A stretch of DNA of 64,000 nucleotides from Atrichornis clamosus. Lineage: Eukaryota > Chordata > Aves > Passeriformes > Menuridae. Location of the stretch: positions 248,001-312,000 of the forward strand of contig WBMZ01003468.1 of NCBI GenBank assembly GCA_013400975.1, written 5' to 3'. Below, piece by piece: positions 24,529 to 38,290 of this stretch (within the stretch, counting starts at the first letter, position 1; every line of letters begins with the position of its first letter). The position numbers and the translations under genes were made by a program. The notes under the pieces were generated by a model that saw only the letters and a list, made by a program, of their open reading frames with translations, ran no database searches and was not told where the DNA came from.

Positions 24529-25600
24529 GAAAGTAGGAAACTTTCTCAGGAACTAACTAACTCAGGAACTTTTTCAATCACCCTTTATCTACGCTGGCTG
24601 CCATCTCTGAAAGCAAGAGGCTTACGTCAGATATTGACCCAGGACACTTTTATTGAAATTGTGTGAACCTGCTCTGACGCTCTCTGGAATATGTGAAAGT
24701 GCAGCCTAAGCACAGCGGCCCGGACCAATTCCCAAGGGAAGCGGGACAGCAACATGCAAAGGTGTGTCTGGATGGCGAGTTGCAGCTCAGCGATGGAGAA
24801 CAATGGGGATAAAGGAAACCACCTTTCATCCTTCTGTTTCTGGTCTCCACAAGCTCATGGATCATCTCCTCATCAGATAACAGCAAGTGAGATCCAGTCC
24901 ACCTAATTCAGATGGACTCTCTTGCATGGGTATATTACACACAAGTTTTATTAACCTTTAAACCTTGCTTAAATGCTAGCTGTCTAATAGCAATTCCATT
25001 TGTAAACTTTTAGAAGCATCTTTTTCCTTCCAGCACAGGGAAGCTGAGTGCTTATTTTACAAGGACTGAAGCACTGGTGACTAAAACCTGGATTCTCTTC
25101 TGATATGCAGTGCTGTTTTTCCTTGAACCCTCTGCTCCCTGGAGATGGACTCGATGGTCCTTCCACCATGAACTTCTGCCTCCAGCTGCCTCATTTTCCT
25201 GATTTAGTGAAACATCTGCTGTGTCAGGTGGCTCTTCTGGTATCAATATCACTGCAATGGCCGGACGGTCCAAGCCCAGGGCCATGAGTACAGGGTAGAT
25301 ATCCCAACAGACTGATCACCAATCAATCAATGAGACTGACCAAGTTCAATCTTGACAAACTCTTCTTAGAGGGAGCCAACACCTCATCAGGATGACCAAA
25401 ACCTTGGAAAACACAGCAATATGGAAGACACTGTCAAGTTCAAGCAGTTGATGCTGTGCCAAAAGACCCATCAGAGCTGCTTCAGATCCTCAAGTGGAAT
25501 TCCTTTATATTCAGGCACTGACTTGCCAAATATTTCTAATGCGATTTGCATACCTCAGAAAAGATCCCAAACTTTGCAAGTTAAGCCAAAACACAAGCCC

Positions 25601-28600
25601 AGCCAAAGCCTCCACCTGCGCAAAATGTTTATTTTTAGCAGCTGCAGACTTAGGGGAGCCTGGCAATAAATATGACCTGCAGCTGCTCATCATGCCAATG
25701 CTGTGTCAACAAATGGCAGGCTGGCAGCAAGCACATTAAACATAGCACAACCCAATTTATTCAATGCATTGCTAATCAGAGGGGAGACAAACAGTGGTAC
25801 ATGCAGGAGACCCAGATTTAGAGGAGGCTCCTGTTCATCCATTTGAGAAAGAGATGGCTTGAACTGCCTTATTTGCTTGTTGGCCAGCTCCATCTATGAC
25901 CATTCATGGATTAAGTTGTTTGTTTACTATTTTGCAAAGGAAGCAGGTGCTTAACAACAGATGTCTGATCACAAATTTTTCAGTGGAGTTCACTGTGAAC
26001 AGGAGAAGATTAAGCAAAACACTGCAGAAGTGTGGATGGAACTCACATCCATCGAGCTCTCTCCTTACTCCAGTCTTACTCCAGGAGGGAAACACCCTGG
26101 GAGCACGGGGGAGATGCTGCATCCAGGCAGCATGTGCAGCTGGACAGCTGAGCAGTACCCAAGCTTGCACAGCTTTCTGCTCCCACCAGCGATGCCCAAG
26201 GAGGAGGCAAGGACCAAGCACATTGGGGAACTGAGGAGCCCACAGCACTCCTCTCTGCCTTCCTTGGCCATGCAATGGCCTGGGAAGAGACTGGGGAGAG
26301 CTCTGGTGCAGTAGGGCAAGGCAGGAGGGAGGGGACAGTGTGTCTAACAGTAGGAATGCAGTAGTGACAAGCAAGGAGGGAAAACACAGAGAGTAGGACA
26401 ATCTTTGTCCTCAGATCTAGGGCAAAGGGGTGAGGGGAGACAAAAGCCCATAACTGCGAGCCATTCAATTTCTGTACAGCTGAGACACCCTGAGCCAGCA
26501 CCAGTTTTGCCTTTTCTTGGGCCAGAGGCCGGGAGACACAAATACGTGTGGAAACGAGACCTTGGGTCGGGCCCCACTCGTATGCAGGAGCTTGCACTAC
26601 GTCTCACCCACACACAGCTTCACTGACTCAGCCCAAACGCCAGCAGGGTTTGGAAAGCACCATCGATCCCATGGGCTGAGTCAGCCATCGCAGCACTCCC
26701 AGCAGCTCTGCTCATGGAGAGGCTCAGGGACCGTCACCTCCTGTTCCCAGAGCAAGAGTGTGATGGAGAGGTGAAATATTTGATTTCAGGTAATGGAGAG
26801 GTTGTCAGCTGCTCTCTTTTTTTTCCAACATCCTTGCCAGATTACTCACAGCTAAATTTAAATGGAGAACAGTTTCACAGGTGAAACAAATACGAGGCCA
26901 GGCTGCCTGTCACCTTGTTACCTTTGTTGTCTTGGCTAAGTGAGGTAGGTTTTTTAATTCTGCTGTGCTCAGTGATGATCAGCGTGCAGCCCTGGCAGCG
27001 TGTGACTGGTGGGCAGGCACCACTCATGGCACCCGTGTCAGGCACGGGCTTGCACAAAGGCCAAGGGGACTCACGGTCGGAGGGTTAAATGCCAGCTTTT
27101 CTCCCAGCTGAGAAAAACTTCACTGCACAGAAAGCAGGGATGACACACAACCTTCGCATAACCCAACCCTCTGGGCACATACCTTCAACAGACAGCTAAA
27201 AAAAAAAATTTTTTTAAAGCTCTTTATCTGATAGACAAGTTATTATTACACTGAAAGAAGGGAAACATCAGAGACAAAATCCTGAACACTGCTGACTACC
27301 CACAAATCCCATTAAATGAATAAAAAAAAGGCCAAGACAACAATGCAACTCTTCACCCTTAATCCTGGATTTATACATGTGTTGTAATTAAATATAAATG
27401 GAATTTCAAAGCCATTTCGAATAAAAGGGCAGATCAAGAGCCAGAATGATAGAGAGATCTATATGTAAACCTCAGTTATACGAATACCTACTCTACTTAA
27501 TGCCAACATAACAATCCCACCAACAGGTGAGAATACCCTGTTACACAACACTGATCGAGTTTTTGTAAATTTGGTAAAGAAACTTTGTACTTCAGAGGAA
27601 ACATAAGAAAACAATGGCCTGGCAGGGAGAAAGAGCATTCATACTCCAATGATTAACTTAAAAAGAATTGGGAAGAGCCTTCCCTCTTTGAAATCCACTG
27701 TTGTGTTCTGTTTCCCAAACACCTGGTGAAGGCATTTTTGGCCCCGCCACCACAGATCTGATTTTAGCCACCCACTGTTAGCAGCCTATGAAATAATCAA
27801 TATGTTTTATCATCCTTTCTTTGCAGGATTAGAGGAGGAGGATGTGGCAAGAAGAGATGCCTCTAGTTGAACATGGGCAGGATGCTTTCAGCAAGAGGCC
27901 AGGCAGGTCTCCTGACAGTGGCCATGCAAACCTCTCCCCAGTCAGATCCAGACTGGAAAAAGTTGGGAGTGGACTGGGCTAATCTTGGAGCTGGCCCTCC
28001 TTTCAGCAGAGCACCTGACTGGAGCCCTCCCAGGGTTCCGTTCCACCTGAGATACAGGTGATGCCACATCCTGCATGGGGTTGGTGGCCTCAGAGCAGAG
28101 CTTGGAACACCTATTTAGTTTCCAGCTCTGCCACAAATTCCACATGTTACCCTGGGCAGGGAAATCTAATCCCCATGCTTCCCTTCTCCATTACCTTTGC
28201 TCTTCCTGTTTGTCTGTCTCCTCTGGTTAAATGCTGAACTCTAAAAGCAGGGGCTGTGTGTTCATATGGTGTTTCAAGCAGTGTGGCTTGATAGGATTTG
28301 GCACATCCATGTGCAGTGAAATAAATCAATCAATAGTCAGAAGAGCTACATTACAGCATAGCGTGGGCAGAGACATCTACTACAGGGTCTACCTTTAGCT
28401 TCTTGATTTGTTTCCAAGAACCTTAAGGGTAATTTTGCTTAAGTATGTAATGAAAGATTAGGGCTAAATCTGTAATAAACATGAAAATGAAGTTATGCCA
28501 CGCAATGAATAGTCATTATTGTCCTCCTCCTAGTAAAAGTTTATTACACACAAAAGCCTTCTGCAGGCATGGGTAGCTATTAAAATGCCTACACACCTAA

Positions 28601-31600
28601 TTCTGGTTTCACTGCTGCACAGAGCAGTGACTTTGCACATCCCGCTGCAAGATCTCAAAAATAAATGGCAGTTGTTTACTGGAAAAAAAAACCAAACGGG
28701 AAATGCAGGAATTTATTTATGCACCGAAAGAACTGTTCCCATTTGTTTCAGCAGAGCCACTGTACAGCAAGAATGAACTGTGCCTGCTGCCTTTTCCAGC
28801 TGTCACTGGCTCACCAACACCACAGTGCACCTTATCTGCCTGCCTGCTGCCGAACCGGACCCCTTGGGTCCCTCTAAACAACCACTGGCATCGTCTCGCT
28901 GCAAACCCTCTGGCACCCCATCGGTGGAGGACACCAGTGTGGCAGGAACCTGTTGGAAAATGACAGTGGAAATGTTCCAGCGCCGAACAGCAAAGCCACA
29001 GACTCTCTTAAACCACCCGTTACAGTGCCTATATTTTAATTTTAATGGCAAATCTTATGGAACAGACGTGTTGGAAGAGCAATAAATAGTAAGTTATTGT
29101 ACCTGATCTTTCATTTTTGAATAGTTAAGGAGATTAATGTACTTGTCTGCATTACTACTCTGAGCTACTTCCCCATGGCCATGGACGTGGGCATGCTTTG
29201 CCACATGCCTCTACAATACATACTGAAACACCTTGTTTGGATTGTCTTCTCTAAATAAAAGGTAGATCAATAAATAAATTTAATTAGCACATTAGAAGAG
29301 CCATTATTTGGTCTGACACGTAATGAGGGAAATGAAACAACTTCAAAAGAGATTTGCTCAATTAACACAAGACTTTATAATGACACTAGAATAAGATCTT
29401 ATCGCAGATCTAAATAGCCTGCATTGCAATTTCTCTCCGACTCATACTGGCATGCTCCTGACAGTCATACTATCATTAGAGGGATCTGTCTGCACTTCCA
29501 TGATATCCCTAATCCCCTGTTTTGAATATTTAATAACTACAGTGAATGGAAATCAGTGCACCATACTTCAGAGATAATTCCTGCAACAAGGATGGAGGAG
29601 CTGTATCACTGCAGCCTATTCTTCTAGCTGCTCCCACTCAAACTTCTCAACATTTGCCTGTACAAAAGTCAGAAGACCTGGCTTTCTTTGGACAGATCTG
29701 GCTCTATCATGCAGTTATCCATAGCTGCAGACCCTGAAATGCAATTCATCAACACAGAGCAAACATAAAGCTGGATTATGCATTTCTCGTTTGTGCCTAC
29801 AGCTGAATCAGCAGCCCTGCTTGGCCACATGGTACACACAGGTACAGCATGCAGAAAAACTCTAAAATTAAGGAAATTCAGCACAAAAAAGATTAATCTC
29901 TTCGTCATATTTTTGCTGTTGTTAAAATCTCTAATAGAATATTTTATAAGAGGACATCCAAAAAGTTGTTCTTCAAAGCAGTCACCTCCATTGGGTCTCA
30001 AACCAAATTCCAGAATAATTTTTCAATGAAACCATGATCCAGCTCTACCAGCAGGCAGAAACACTGAGATATTCCTTAAAAGACAAGCAAAATTACCTAC
30101 ACATGACCAAGATGATGCAAACTTTTCTCGTTAGGTTACTAGCTGAAAAGCAGTCAATAAAGATTTATCACATCTTCAATTTTTCTTGGTTTTTTTTTAA
30201 GGAAGAAAACCTTTCTTGCAAAAAGGAGGAGAAATCCCTCAAAATACCATTTTCCCAGGCTTGCAACGAAGTATAATTCTAAAATTGTTGGGTAAAAAAA
30301 AAAAAGCTTTACTGGAGTTTTCAACACCTATGACCTCATCCATAAGCAAAGGCAGAAATCTGCACAGACAGCAATTCCATGCAACACACAGGTTCTTCTT
30401 TTAATGTACAAATCAAATGCCTAATGCCAGTGCTCACTGGGGATTGTGTTCAGCAAAAAAATCCAGGCAGCTCTACTAGCTGCTACTTTTCAACATACAT
30501 AGATATCTATGAAAAAAATCGTGTAACCGTAAGAAAAACAACAGGCATCTTTCATCTTAACTTACTGTTAATTAAGCCACTCATATAATTTATTTCTTGG
30601 TAATTTTACAAAGAATCTAAGCAACTGTGAACTCAGTTCAAAAGCAGGGAAAAAAACCCCTTTCTTTGAAGGTTTCTGCGAAATTCTACTGCATGTGCAT
30701 GGAAAAAATAACCTTGTCAGTACAAAATGCCTTAAAGGAATCTCCCATCAAAACCCCAGCGAGGATGTAGACTCTTGACTGAAAAGAAGAGATCAGTGCA
30801 GTCTCTGGAGACAGTATCAAAGGCAGAGACGCTAAGCAACAGCAGATTTAGCAGATCTCTCACTTCCATCTCTTCACTCCAGGACGCCAGCCACCTCAAG
30901 AGACTAGCTCACATCAAACAGCGAAAACGATCAGCTATAGGCTCGAAATTAAGCTTACACGGTTTCACAAAAGACCTGAGTGTTTCTGAGAGATAAATAC
31001 ACAGCTGAATTTTGAACAAGGAGCACGCCGACCGCTGACGGCATCCTGCTCGTCTCCATCAGCAGCTTTGATGGGAGCCGTGGCAGAGTTCCATATAGGC
31101 AGCACTGAGAATCCTCACTGGCACCGACAGACTCCCCCTTACACATACACCCTTGCTTTTTAATTCCCCAGGTAAATATGCAAACCAAGATTGTTTGACA
31201 TCATTTCTATAGAGAAGGAGGAAAATACAAATTCAAGAGACACTGCTGAGAAAGACCTGGATGGCTGGACAGAAAGCACTACAGCATTTGGGACAGTGAA
31301 GGAGCAGATGCCAAGAGATCACACAAGTGCTAAAATAGGGAGCTGCAGTTTGTTCTGAACATGGATCGTGCCATAACAGCAACTTGAAACTTATGGGGGA
31401 TGTAGATTCTTGATAACATTAAAGAAAATCTCCTAAAAGCCAGTCTACATGCCATCATTTGGCACACGTTAAACTGAAAATCTTTACAGTTACAAATTAG
31501 TGGGTTTAAACACTTACTCAAAATACTGCTTGTTTTAAGGCAAAATCTGCTCCAACACAATGCAGAGATGCTGTGCTTCAGCAACTGAAAATTTGTTGGG

Positions 31601-34600
31601 TTTTAGGTTTTTGTTTGGTTTTTTTTTCTGTAGGACTAGCAGCCCTGTCCTAGCTCTAGGTCACAACCAGCACTACATATTTTCTAAGATAAAAATGCTA
31701 GCTTTCCTCTTCCATGATTGCATGATGCAGACTGATTAAACATTTGTTCTCTAAAATTGGAAATGTTATTTTACATCAGGAAATCATAGAGGTTTTGATT
31801 TGTTTTGGCTTTCATTTGCAGTTTGCCTCTATGAAAAATGATACAGGAAGAACCAAAACGTACTGTACTTGCACTCCACATAAAGATAAGGTCTATCAAA
31901 AATCTCTTCACTTGTGATGGATAACCTTACACAGCAGGAACAAATACATGAATAGCAATACTCTGAAACTGCCTTCTATTCACAAATTCAAATCTTTGCA
32001 ACTTAGACGTGTTTATGATGTCTGGAACAGCACAGAATGAAAATGGCAACAGATGCCACCCCAGTCTCACTGGGAAATTCTGGGTTAGCTGCTGGAGAAC
32101 TGTCCTGTGTCACGGGGCAGTGGTTGGCAATGCTTCCTCCCACACAGGAGTGCTAGCTGATCAACTGGCAGGTGGAGCAATTATCAACCGGGGGTGGGGA
32201 GCAAGAAGAGAAAAAGAAAGCAAAAAGCGAGGGGGAAAAAGGAGAAAGTCTATTCCCTCACAAGACTTTAAATCTCAAAATTGTTGGCAGACCCTCATGA
32301 AGATCCCAACTTCTCTCCTGGTGAGAAATCCCACACAAGCAGGAATGACTTCCAAACACAACATGAATGGCTATGTTTTTGAATGTAAGCTTCTCCATGC
32401 CTCAGTTCCCCAACTGTAACATGGAGACAATTAGAGTCCTTGCCACACTGAAGTTTTCTGAAAATAAAAACACATGTATTTGAGGCTACCAGACAAGATA
32501 TGGTAGGATTGATTGTTCTACAAAGGTCTCAAAAAAATTAGTATTATCTCAGAGAAAATTTTCAGTAACATGCAATAAATACTTCCCAGCTATGACAGAG
32601 TGAGTTAATTCCTAATTATTCACTGTTCTCAGAAATATTTTTTATCGCTTCTTTGATTCCTGGCTTTTCAAATGCACCTCTTTTCTCAGTCATTTCCTCC
32701 AGGCAAAAATACTCCCCAGGTAAAGTGAAAACATGACATCAAATAGAAACCAAAATAGCAGGGAATGCTGGTGTACAGAGTGGTTATTGTGCTCGCTGTA
32801 ATAGCCTGATGCAAGAGCTGCTCAAAAATCCTGTGATAATACAAATATAAAATCCTAGCTCAGACAAAGATACACGCCGAGGCATGAAATAAATGAATGC
32901 CTACTACTGAGTTACATCAAGGCTGAATTTTCCCCTGGAGTCCATGATTGATTAATTCCTGTAACTTTGGTACCCGAAAGACAGAAGATTTTTCTTGGTA
33001 GTAAAGAGCCTTATAAGATATACTTAAACGGATTATGTTGATACCTTTCATGATGTAACCCTAATGATAATTTAATTGAAAAAGTGCTTTAAGCCATAAT
33101 AGCAGAGAAGACAGGATTTCCTTTTTTCACTTTGACAATTATGGGCCAGTTCAGAACTGCTCTCAAAATAAGGAGGAAGACAAATTTCCAATCAACTTGA
33201 AAGAATGTGTCAAATTCTGCAACAGTTTTCCTCAAGCCAAATACAGAAATGTACTGGCATCAAAGTCCACAGATTTTTCTCATCCCTTTTCCCAGATCTT
33301 TCCTCTTGCATCATGGAAATCACTCTATGTTTATCCACGTGCAAGTGTGCTCTTTACTGTACCACCTCATATATACTATTTTTGCTGTCTGCTCCTCAGA
33401 GTAAAGAGCTCCCCAGTGACTGGGGAGCCAGTGGACAAGGCTATGTAACTTTTACCTGTTGTCCTCTACATTTTCTGCAATCTTATATCCTTTAGTGCTT
33501 CACATACACTTTTTGAGATGACATCAGGTTCATAAGACTGAGAGCATCATGCTACTCGCGAGCCTATGGATCATTATCATCATGTGCATCGGGCCCACCA
33601 CAGACGTACTGATAGCAGAGACAGAGTAAAATCATTTTTTATTTTTCTATGATCATTTTCCTTTCCATAGTATATAGGATTTATATACTTCCTGTGGCCA
33701 GCCTGCAGGGTGTACATGAACCAGGACACACACGAAACCTTCATTTGTGGGGACAATGCCATCGGGACGGTGCAGCAGGATGTGGTAGGAGTTTGTCTGT
33801 GATCCCATCATGTCTCCCAGCCTAGGGGAGAGAAGTCGCAGCCAGCTGAAAAAGCTGATTTTCTCCCAATATTTTAAGAGGGCAATAAAGATGACCTAGG
33901 TAATTATAGATCAGCTAACCTGGTATTGACTTCAGGCAAAATCACATAAAAGCTGTTATAAATGCAATCAGTAAAGAATTAAGGGATAGCAGCATAACTA
34001 ATGAAAATCAACAACTTATTATGGAAAAGAAGTCTTATTGCATAAGCTTGATATCATTACACATATGGCTGGCAACACTGTTGGGGAAATAACATGCTTA
34101 AAACTACTGTCAGGCATTTGAATTAGTTTTACATGACATTTCAATTAAAAATTATCAGTGGACATAATCAATAGAGAAGAAAATAGATTAAAAAGCTCGC
34201 TGATCTATCCTAAAAAGTAATTGCAGATGGGAAGCAATTACAGACATTTCTATGGCAATTTTATATGGATTTGGTCTCAATCCAATGTTGCTCAAATTCT
34301 GTCAGTAACTGGGGGATAAAGGAGTAATATTAACAATATCACCGACAAAGGGCTCTGGAAGAACAGGACTAGGTAAGTGAACACCAGACAGATCAGTTCC
34401 AGAGAGTAAAGCACAATAATTGATAAAGGAGGCTCAACCTCAAATAACCAGCCTACAAGCACCATCTCAAGTTCCCACATGTACAAATAAAACATACAGG
34501 GCACAGGATGCACTTGAAAAACTGTGACTTAAAGGAATTTATGATCACCATGGCTGACCAGTTAAATTCACAATTACCACACAAACCAGTCGCAGAGAAA

Positions 34601-37600
34601 ACAGTCTCTCACATATGGAAACTGGAGTAGGAAGTTGATACTTGTGACTGTAAATGATGCTAATGAAGCATTTATGGGATACCAAAACTTCTGGCACCCA
34701 CTTATTCCAAAAGGAGGTTAACCAGTTGAAAATTATTCAGAAAAGGGCAAACACAATGATCTCTCCTCTCGGTACTTTGTCATATTCTGAAAACAAGAAA
34801 GAAAAACGAAAACACACACACATGGCCAACCAAATGAACAAAAAATAAAATCCTGAGACCTGAGTCTAGGTCTCAATTTACTGAGTAGAAGATGAAATTG
34901 GAAACACCTCGCATCATTTGTAGAAAGAATCCCAGATGTGTGCAGCAATAAAATCTCAAGTGGATGAACTCACAGTGAAGGAAAAGGAAATACAAATAGA
35001 TAAACTGTACTTCTCACCCCTTCTCCTCTAATATCAGCCTTATTATCCAGCTACACTTCATTGCCCAGAACCTGAAGAACAGAAGGAATGAAGAGGAGGA
35101 GGCAGCAGCACTGGGAAGTACAAAGCAACGTGCACTAAGATACAAAGCAGCTAACCAGGCATAAGTGCTGATGCTACAAGCAGCAGGGCATTGACGGTGT
35201 CCCTCCGATAAGCGGGAAAGCTTTCTTTCCCAGCTATTCAACAATCCTCTGCCTAAGGCATAAACATACTCTTCAGCCATGGAATTCCATCCCTATCTAT
35301 AATGAAGACAAGAACTATGTATGTGCGTGCACTGACTGGTGAGGAAGCTCAGAGCAGTTTCTACCCTCAACTTTCTTTTCCAGAAAATTTATTTGTATCA
35401 TTGAGCAATGCTTTTGATGAAAACACCACAATTTATTTTGCCTTCCAAACCAGAGACTTCAGCATCCCCTAGGTGGAAAGATCCAGAGATTCACAAGAGT
35501 TATCACCAAGCCACAGACACAGTAGGTTTTGGTCACCCAGTGGGTTTTTCACACCTGATTCAATCACAAGGACCTTGACCTTGGCCACCTTTCATTATGC
35601 TGCTCAAACTCATGACTAACCACATACTACCCTCAGCCACCACAGTAGTAGTGCTTCTCCCTTCATTTCACAAATACTCTGTGAAACAAAATACATAGAA
35701 AAATAATACTAATGACTAAATAATGACTAAAATATTAGTTAGTCATGCAAAAACTAGATAGCTTCAAAAGATATCCAATAGGATAGATATCCTTTTCAGT
35801 CTATGATCTAAACATTAATGGATACTATTGACTTATTCAGAGAACTGTTCATGTGGTCCCTTGCAGGTGTTCTACTTCTGGTTTTGTCACATGACGGAGG
35901 AAAGGATTAGTTAAGCCCAAGAGAGTCACAACTGGCATTACAAAGCCATAACATGAATAGGCTGGCCCAGTTTCAGCTTTTCAAGCAGTCCTACATTCCT
36001 AGAGACATCCTAAGATTGTGAGCATTATACGAGTCTTCTGTTTGTTGTATACACTCAGAACATCTTCATATGGCAGGAATTTAATACTTGCATTCTCAGG
36101 CATTTCCATTCACTGGTGCTCCGTGCATTCCTCCTGTATTTTCCCACTTTTCATTGCTGCACATCTCCTTTGTGGATATGCAGCACTCTTCCACAGATAT
36201 GCAAAAGCAAGTTATTTCATCTCTAACATGCTGCTGATCTGCTTATCACCCACACTTCTGACAGGGAAATCATGGATGCACAGAAATCAGCATAAAGACT
36301 AGCACATTATGGGATGAACGAGAAGCATTTAGAAAAACTTAACACAAGAAAAGGGGACAGAAAAAGACAAGGTTGGATCTAGACATGATGTGAATGGAAT
36401 GAATACGCCCACAGGGCATCAGAGCATGCAAACAGTAGGTGGTCTTTAAAGCTCTCATCTTCATTCCCAATAAACTAGAGGTGGCAGCTGGAGAATGCAG
36501 AAAGCCTACGGATAACCACACCACCAGTACCTTTGCTGTTAGCGTGTCCCACCTCCAGACTCCGGAACTCAGCTTGCACCTCTACTGGCAATTTACCACT
36601 GAACAACATATCCCACCTTCCTCCTCCATGAGCTCACAGCTGCAAGATCCCAATCCCTTCATGCCAGCCTCGGCGTTCATCTGACCATTGACACGGCAAT
36701 GTAGGGATTGGAACAAGCAGAAAATGTTTCACTTTTAATCTTCCTCACATCTGATAGAAGTTTGGTTCTCTGAATGGGCTCCCCAAGGATGACGGGGGCA
36801 CCCAAGAAAAGGAGGCAGCAGCCAGCATGGTGCAGGAGGGCTGGAGTGGCACCAGCACTCCCAGCAGCCACCAGCCCGGCCACGAGCAGAGCCTCAGCAC
36901 GAACCCGCGCCCCTGCTTAGCACAAGACCCTGTTTTCTAACAGTATCACATTCATTACCTTACAGAGCACCTTCTGAATGAGGATACGCTACATTTTTGA
37001 GTGATCAGTCAAACCCAAACAATCAATTACACCTTTTGTCAAAACTGTTTACGCTTTCACACTGTGCTGGAGTCATTAAGAATGAACACTGAGCAGGACT
37101 GGTTATTTATCCTCCTCCTCTTGCCCTGAAAGGGAATTAATCTTAAACTTTCCATTTAATGATCTCAATAAAGGCTCACTGTAAATGACAGCAGGCTGCA
37201 CTGAGAAATATTTAAAAACAGAAGGACCTCTGAATGACAGAGTTTAGCAACACACAACTGTTCCTCCACACGCACGCCGAGGGAAGCCAAACCTCTGTGG
37301 AAGGCGAGGTTAAAAATGTGCTGCGTGCCACTCCAGCGCTACAGAAAACATGCTGTAATTAGCAACCTCCAGAGATTTATTCAAGCTGAGAAAGATAAAA
37401 GTGAAAGGAGTAATTCAAAAGCAATTCTTAAAACTGCTGGCCGACCCACTTAACATTCTCTCAGCGTCTACACAGAAAACGCAATTCTTCTGTCAAAGAA
37501 AGGTAATGAATGAACCTGGCCCTACCCATCCATCGCCCCTCTCGGGACGCTGGCCACCAGCATGCTCCAGCCCGCACAGCGAGGTGGGACGCCGCACCAC

Positions 37601-37639
37601 AGCCCCACAGGGGTGTCAGCCACACACAGCACCCTCACG
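25601..37639. other. Intron sequence, no gene recognised
   Basis: A GC-richer patch at 26.0-26.7 kb has several overlapping frames on both strands, none recognisable. The 29.0-29.6 kb part is AT-rich with AATTTAATTAGC and may be conserved. A 13-base palindrome GTTCACTGTGAAC lies at 25988-26000, and TGAACTCAGTTCA at 30628-30640. TGATTGATTAAT lies at 32945-32956. Confidence 0.5.
33408..33428. repeat. 21-base perfect inverted repeat
   Basis: Arms GCTCCCCAGT and ACTGGGGAGC flank a single G. The GC-rich 10-base arms could form a cruciform or bind a dimeric factor. Confidence 0.9.
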
Positions 37640-38290
37640 GCGAGGAATGACACTGCAGTAAATGGGCCTCCGACTTATTATTAAGTCATGTGGTCCAGGC
37701 TGGGACGCATCCCTTGCCTTGGCCTGGCTGTGATCCTCAATGAATCCCTCCCTCTCACTGCCCTGTACCACTGTGATCTTTCCATACGCACCAAAACCAA
37801 CAACACGTTTTCCCAGAACAGAATAAATCAGAATGTTTCAAATTCTGGCCTGGGTGATTTTCATCAAAATGCAGCAGAGAGGTCTCTATGCATGGTGACC
37901 TCCTCCCCCCGCCGCCATATTTAGCAGACTTAATCTGTGGTGCTCGTCTAGGTGGTGGGGTGTTTATCTTATTCCCTTCCCCTCCAGAGGGAAAAGAGAG
38001 TCTGCTTTCACATACTTTAAGGATTTTTAAATCCCATTTAAAAACCGATTTATTTTTTATCATTATGTTGCCATCACTCTCCCCTCCATGGATCGCCTTC
38101 CACCCAAGCAAAGCTGACAGTTCCCCACAGCAGCAAGCCGCACTGACGGCCATCATCTCATTCATATGCACACTCAGAGCACTATAAATCTGCTCAAATA
38201 TCATTCCTCCCCTGGGGCAATGTTTTTTTTTCCCCAGAATATCTACATTGCTAGCTGCAGAAATTTCTCCTTCTAATTAACTTACATGTT
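37640..38290. promoter_or_regulatory. Putative conserved block with YY1-like and CArG-like site
   Basis: A central CCCCGCCGCCATATTTAG at about 37907-37924 combines a YY1-type GCCGCCATATT with an almost complete CArG box (CCATATTTAG, one base off). It is flanked by long AT-rich, repeat-free sequence with CATTTAAAAACC and CACTATAAATC motifs. No open frame is convincing. Function is inferred from composition only. Confidence 0.3.

Larger units (their letters stand above)
18431..25600. other. Intron sequence, no gene recognised
   Basis: Single-copy DNA holding the 39-bp duplication, two microsatellites and one A/C tract. The 21.1-21.4 kb part (CCTTAATTAAACC, AAATTTAATCAG) looks like possible conserved non-coding sequence. 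The 23.7-24.5 kb part is very AT-rich. Confidence 0.5.

Noticed and set aside
24664..24680. DR5-like TGAACC-N5-TGACGC.
   Set aside because: The second half-site has a mismatch in the core and there is no supporting context. Similar degenerate pairs at 38732-38748 (AGTTCA-N5-GGTTAA) and 52157-52173 (TGACCT-N5-TGAAAT) show this is background level.
25143..25164. Possible CR1-like tail GGACTCGATGGTCCTTCC.
   Set aside because: Fewer than 20 matching bases, without neighbouring CR1 blocks or terminal repeats.
25904..26640. Overlapping frames of up to 173 codons on both strands.
   Set aside because: A GC-rich patch with few stops. The translations show no domain and contradict each other strand to strand.
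32945..32956. PBX-HOX octamers TGATTGAT/TGATTAAT here, and ATCAATCA at 25322-25329 and about 28327.
   Set aside because: About two octamer hits are expected by chance in 64 kb on both strands, so three are not an enrichment. They are kept only as notes.
35576..35584. ERR/SF-1 type extended half-sites CCAAGGTCA (also at 54392-54400 and 58808-58816).
   Set aside because: About two matches to the 8-base core are expected by chance, and no cluster or conservation evidence is available.
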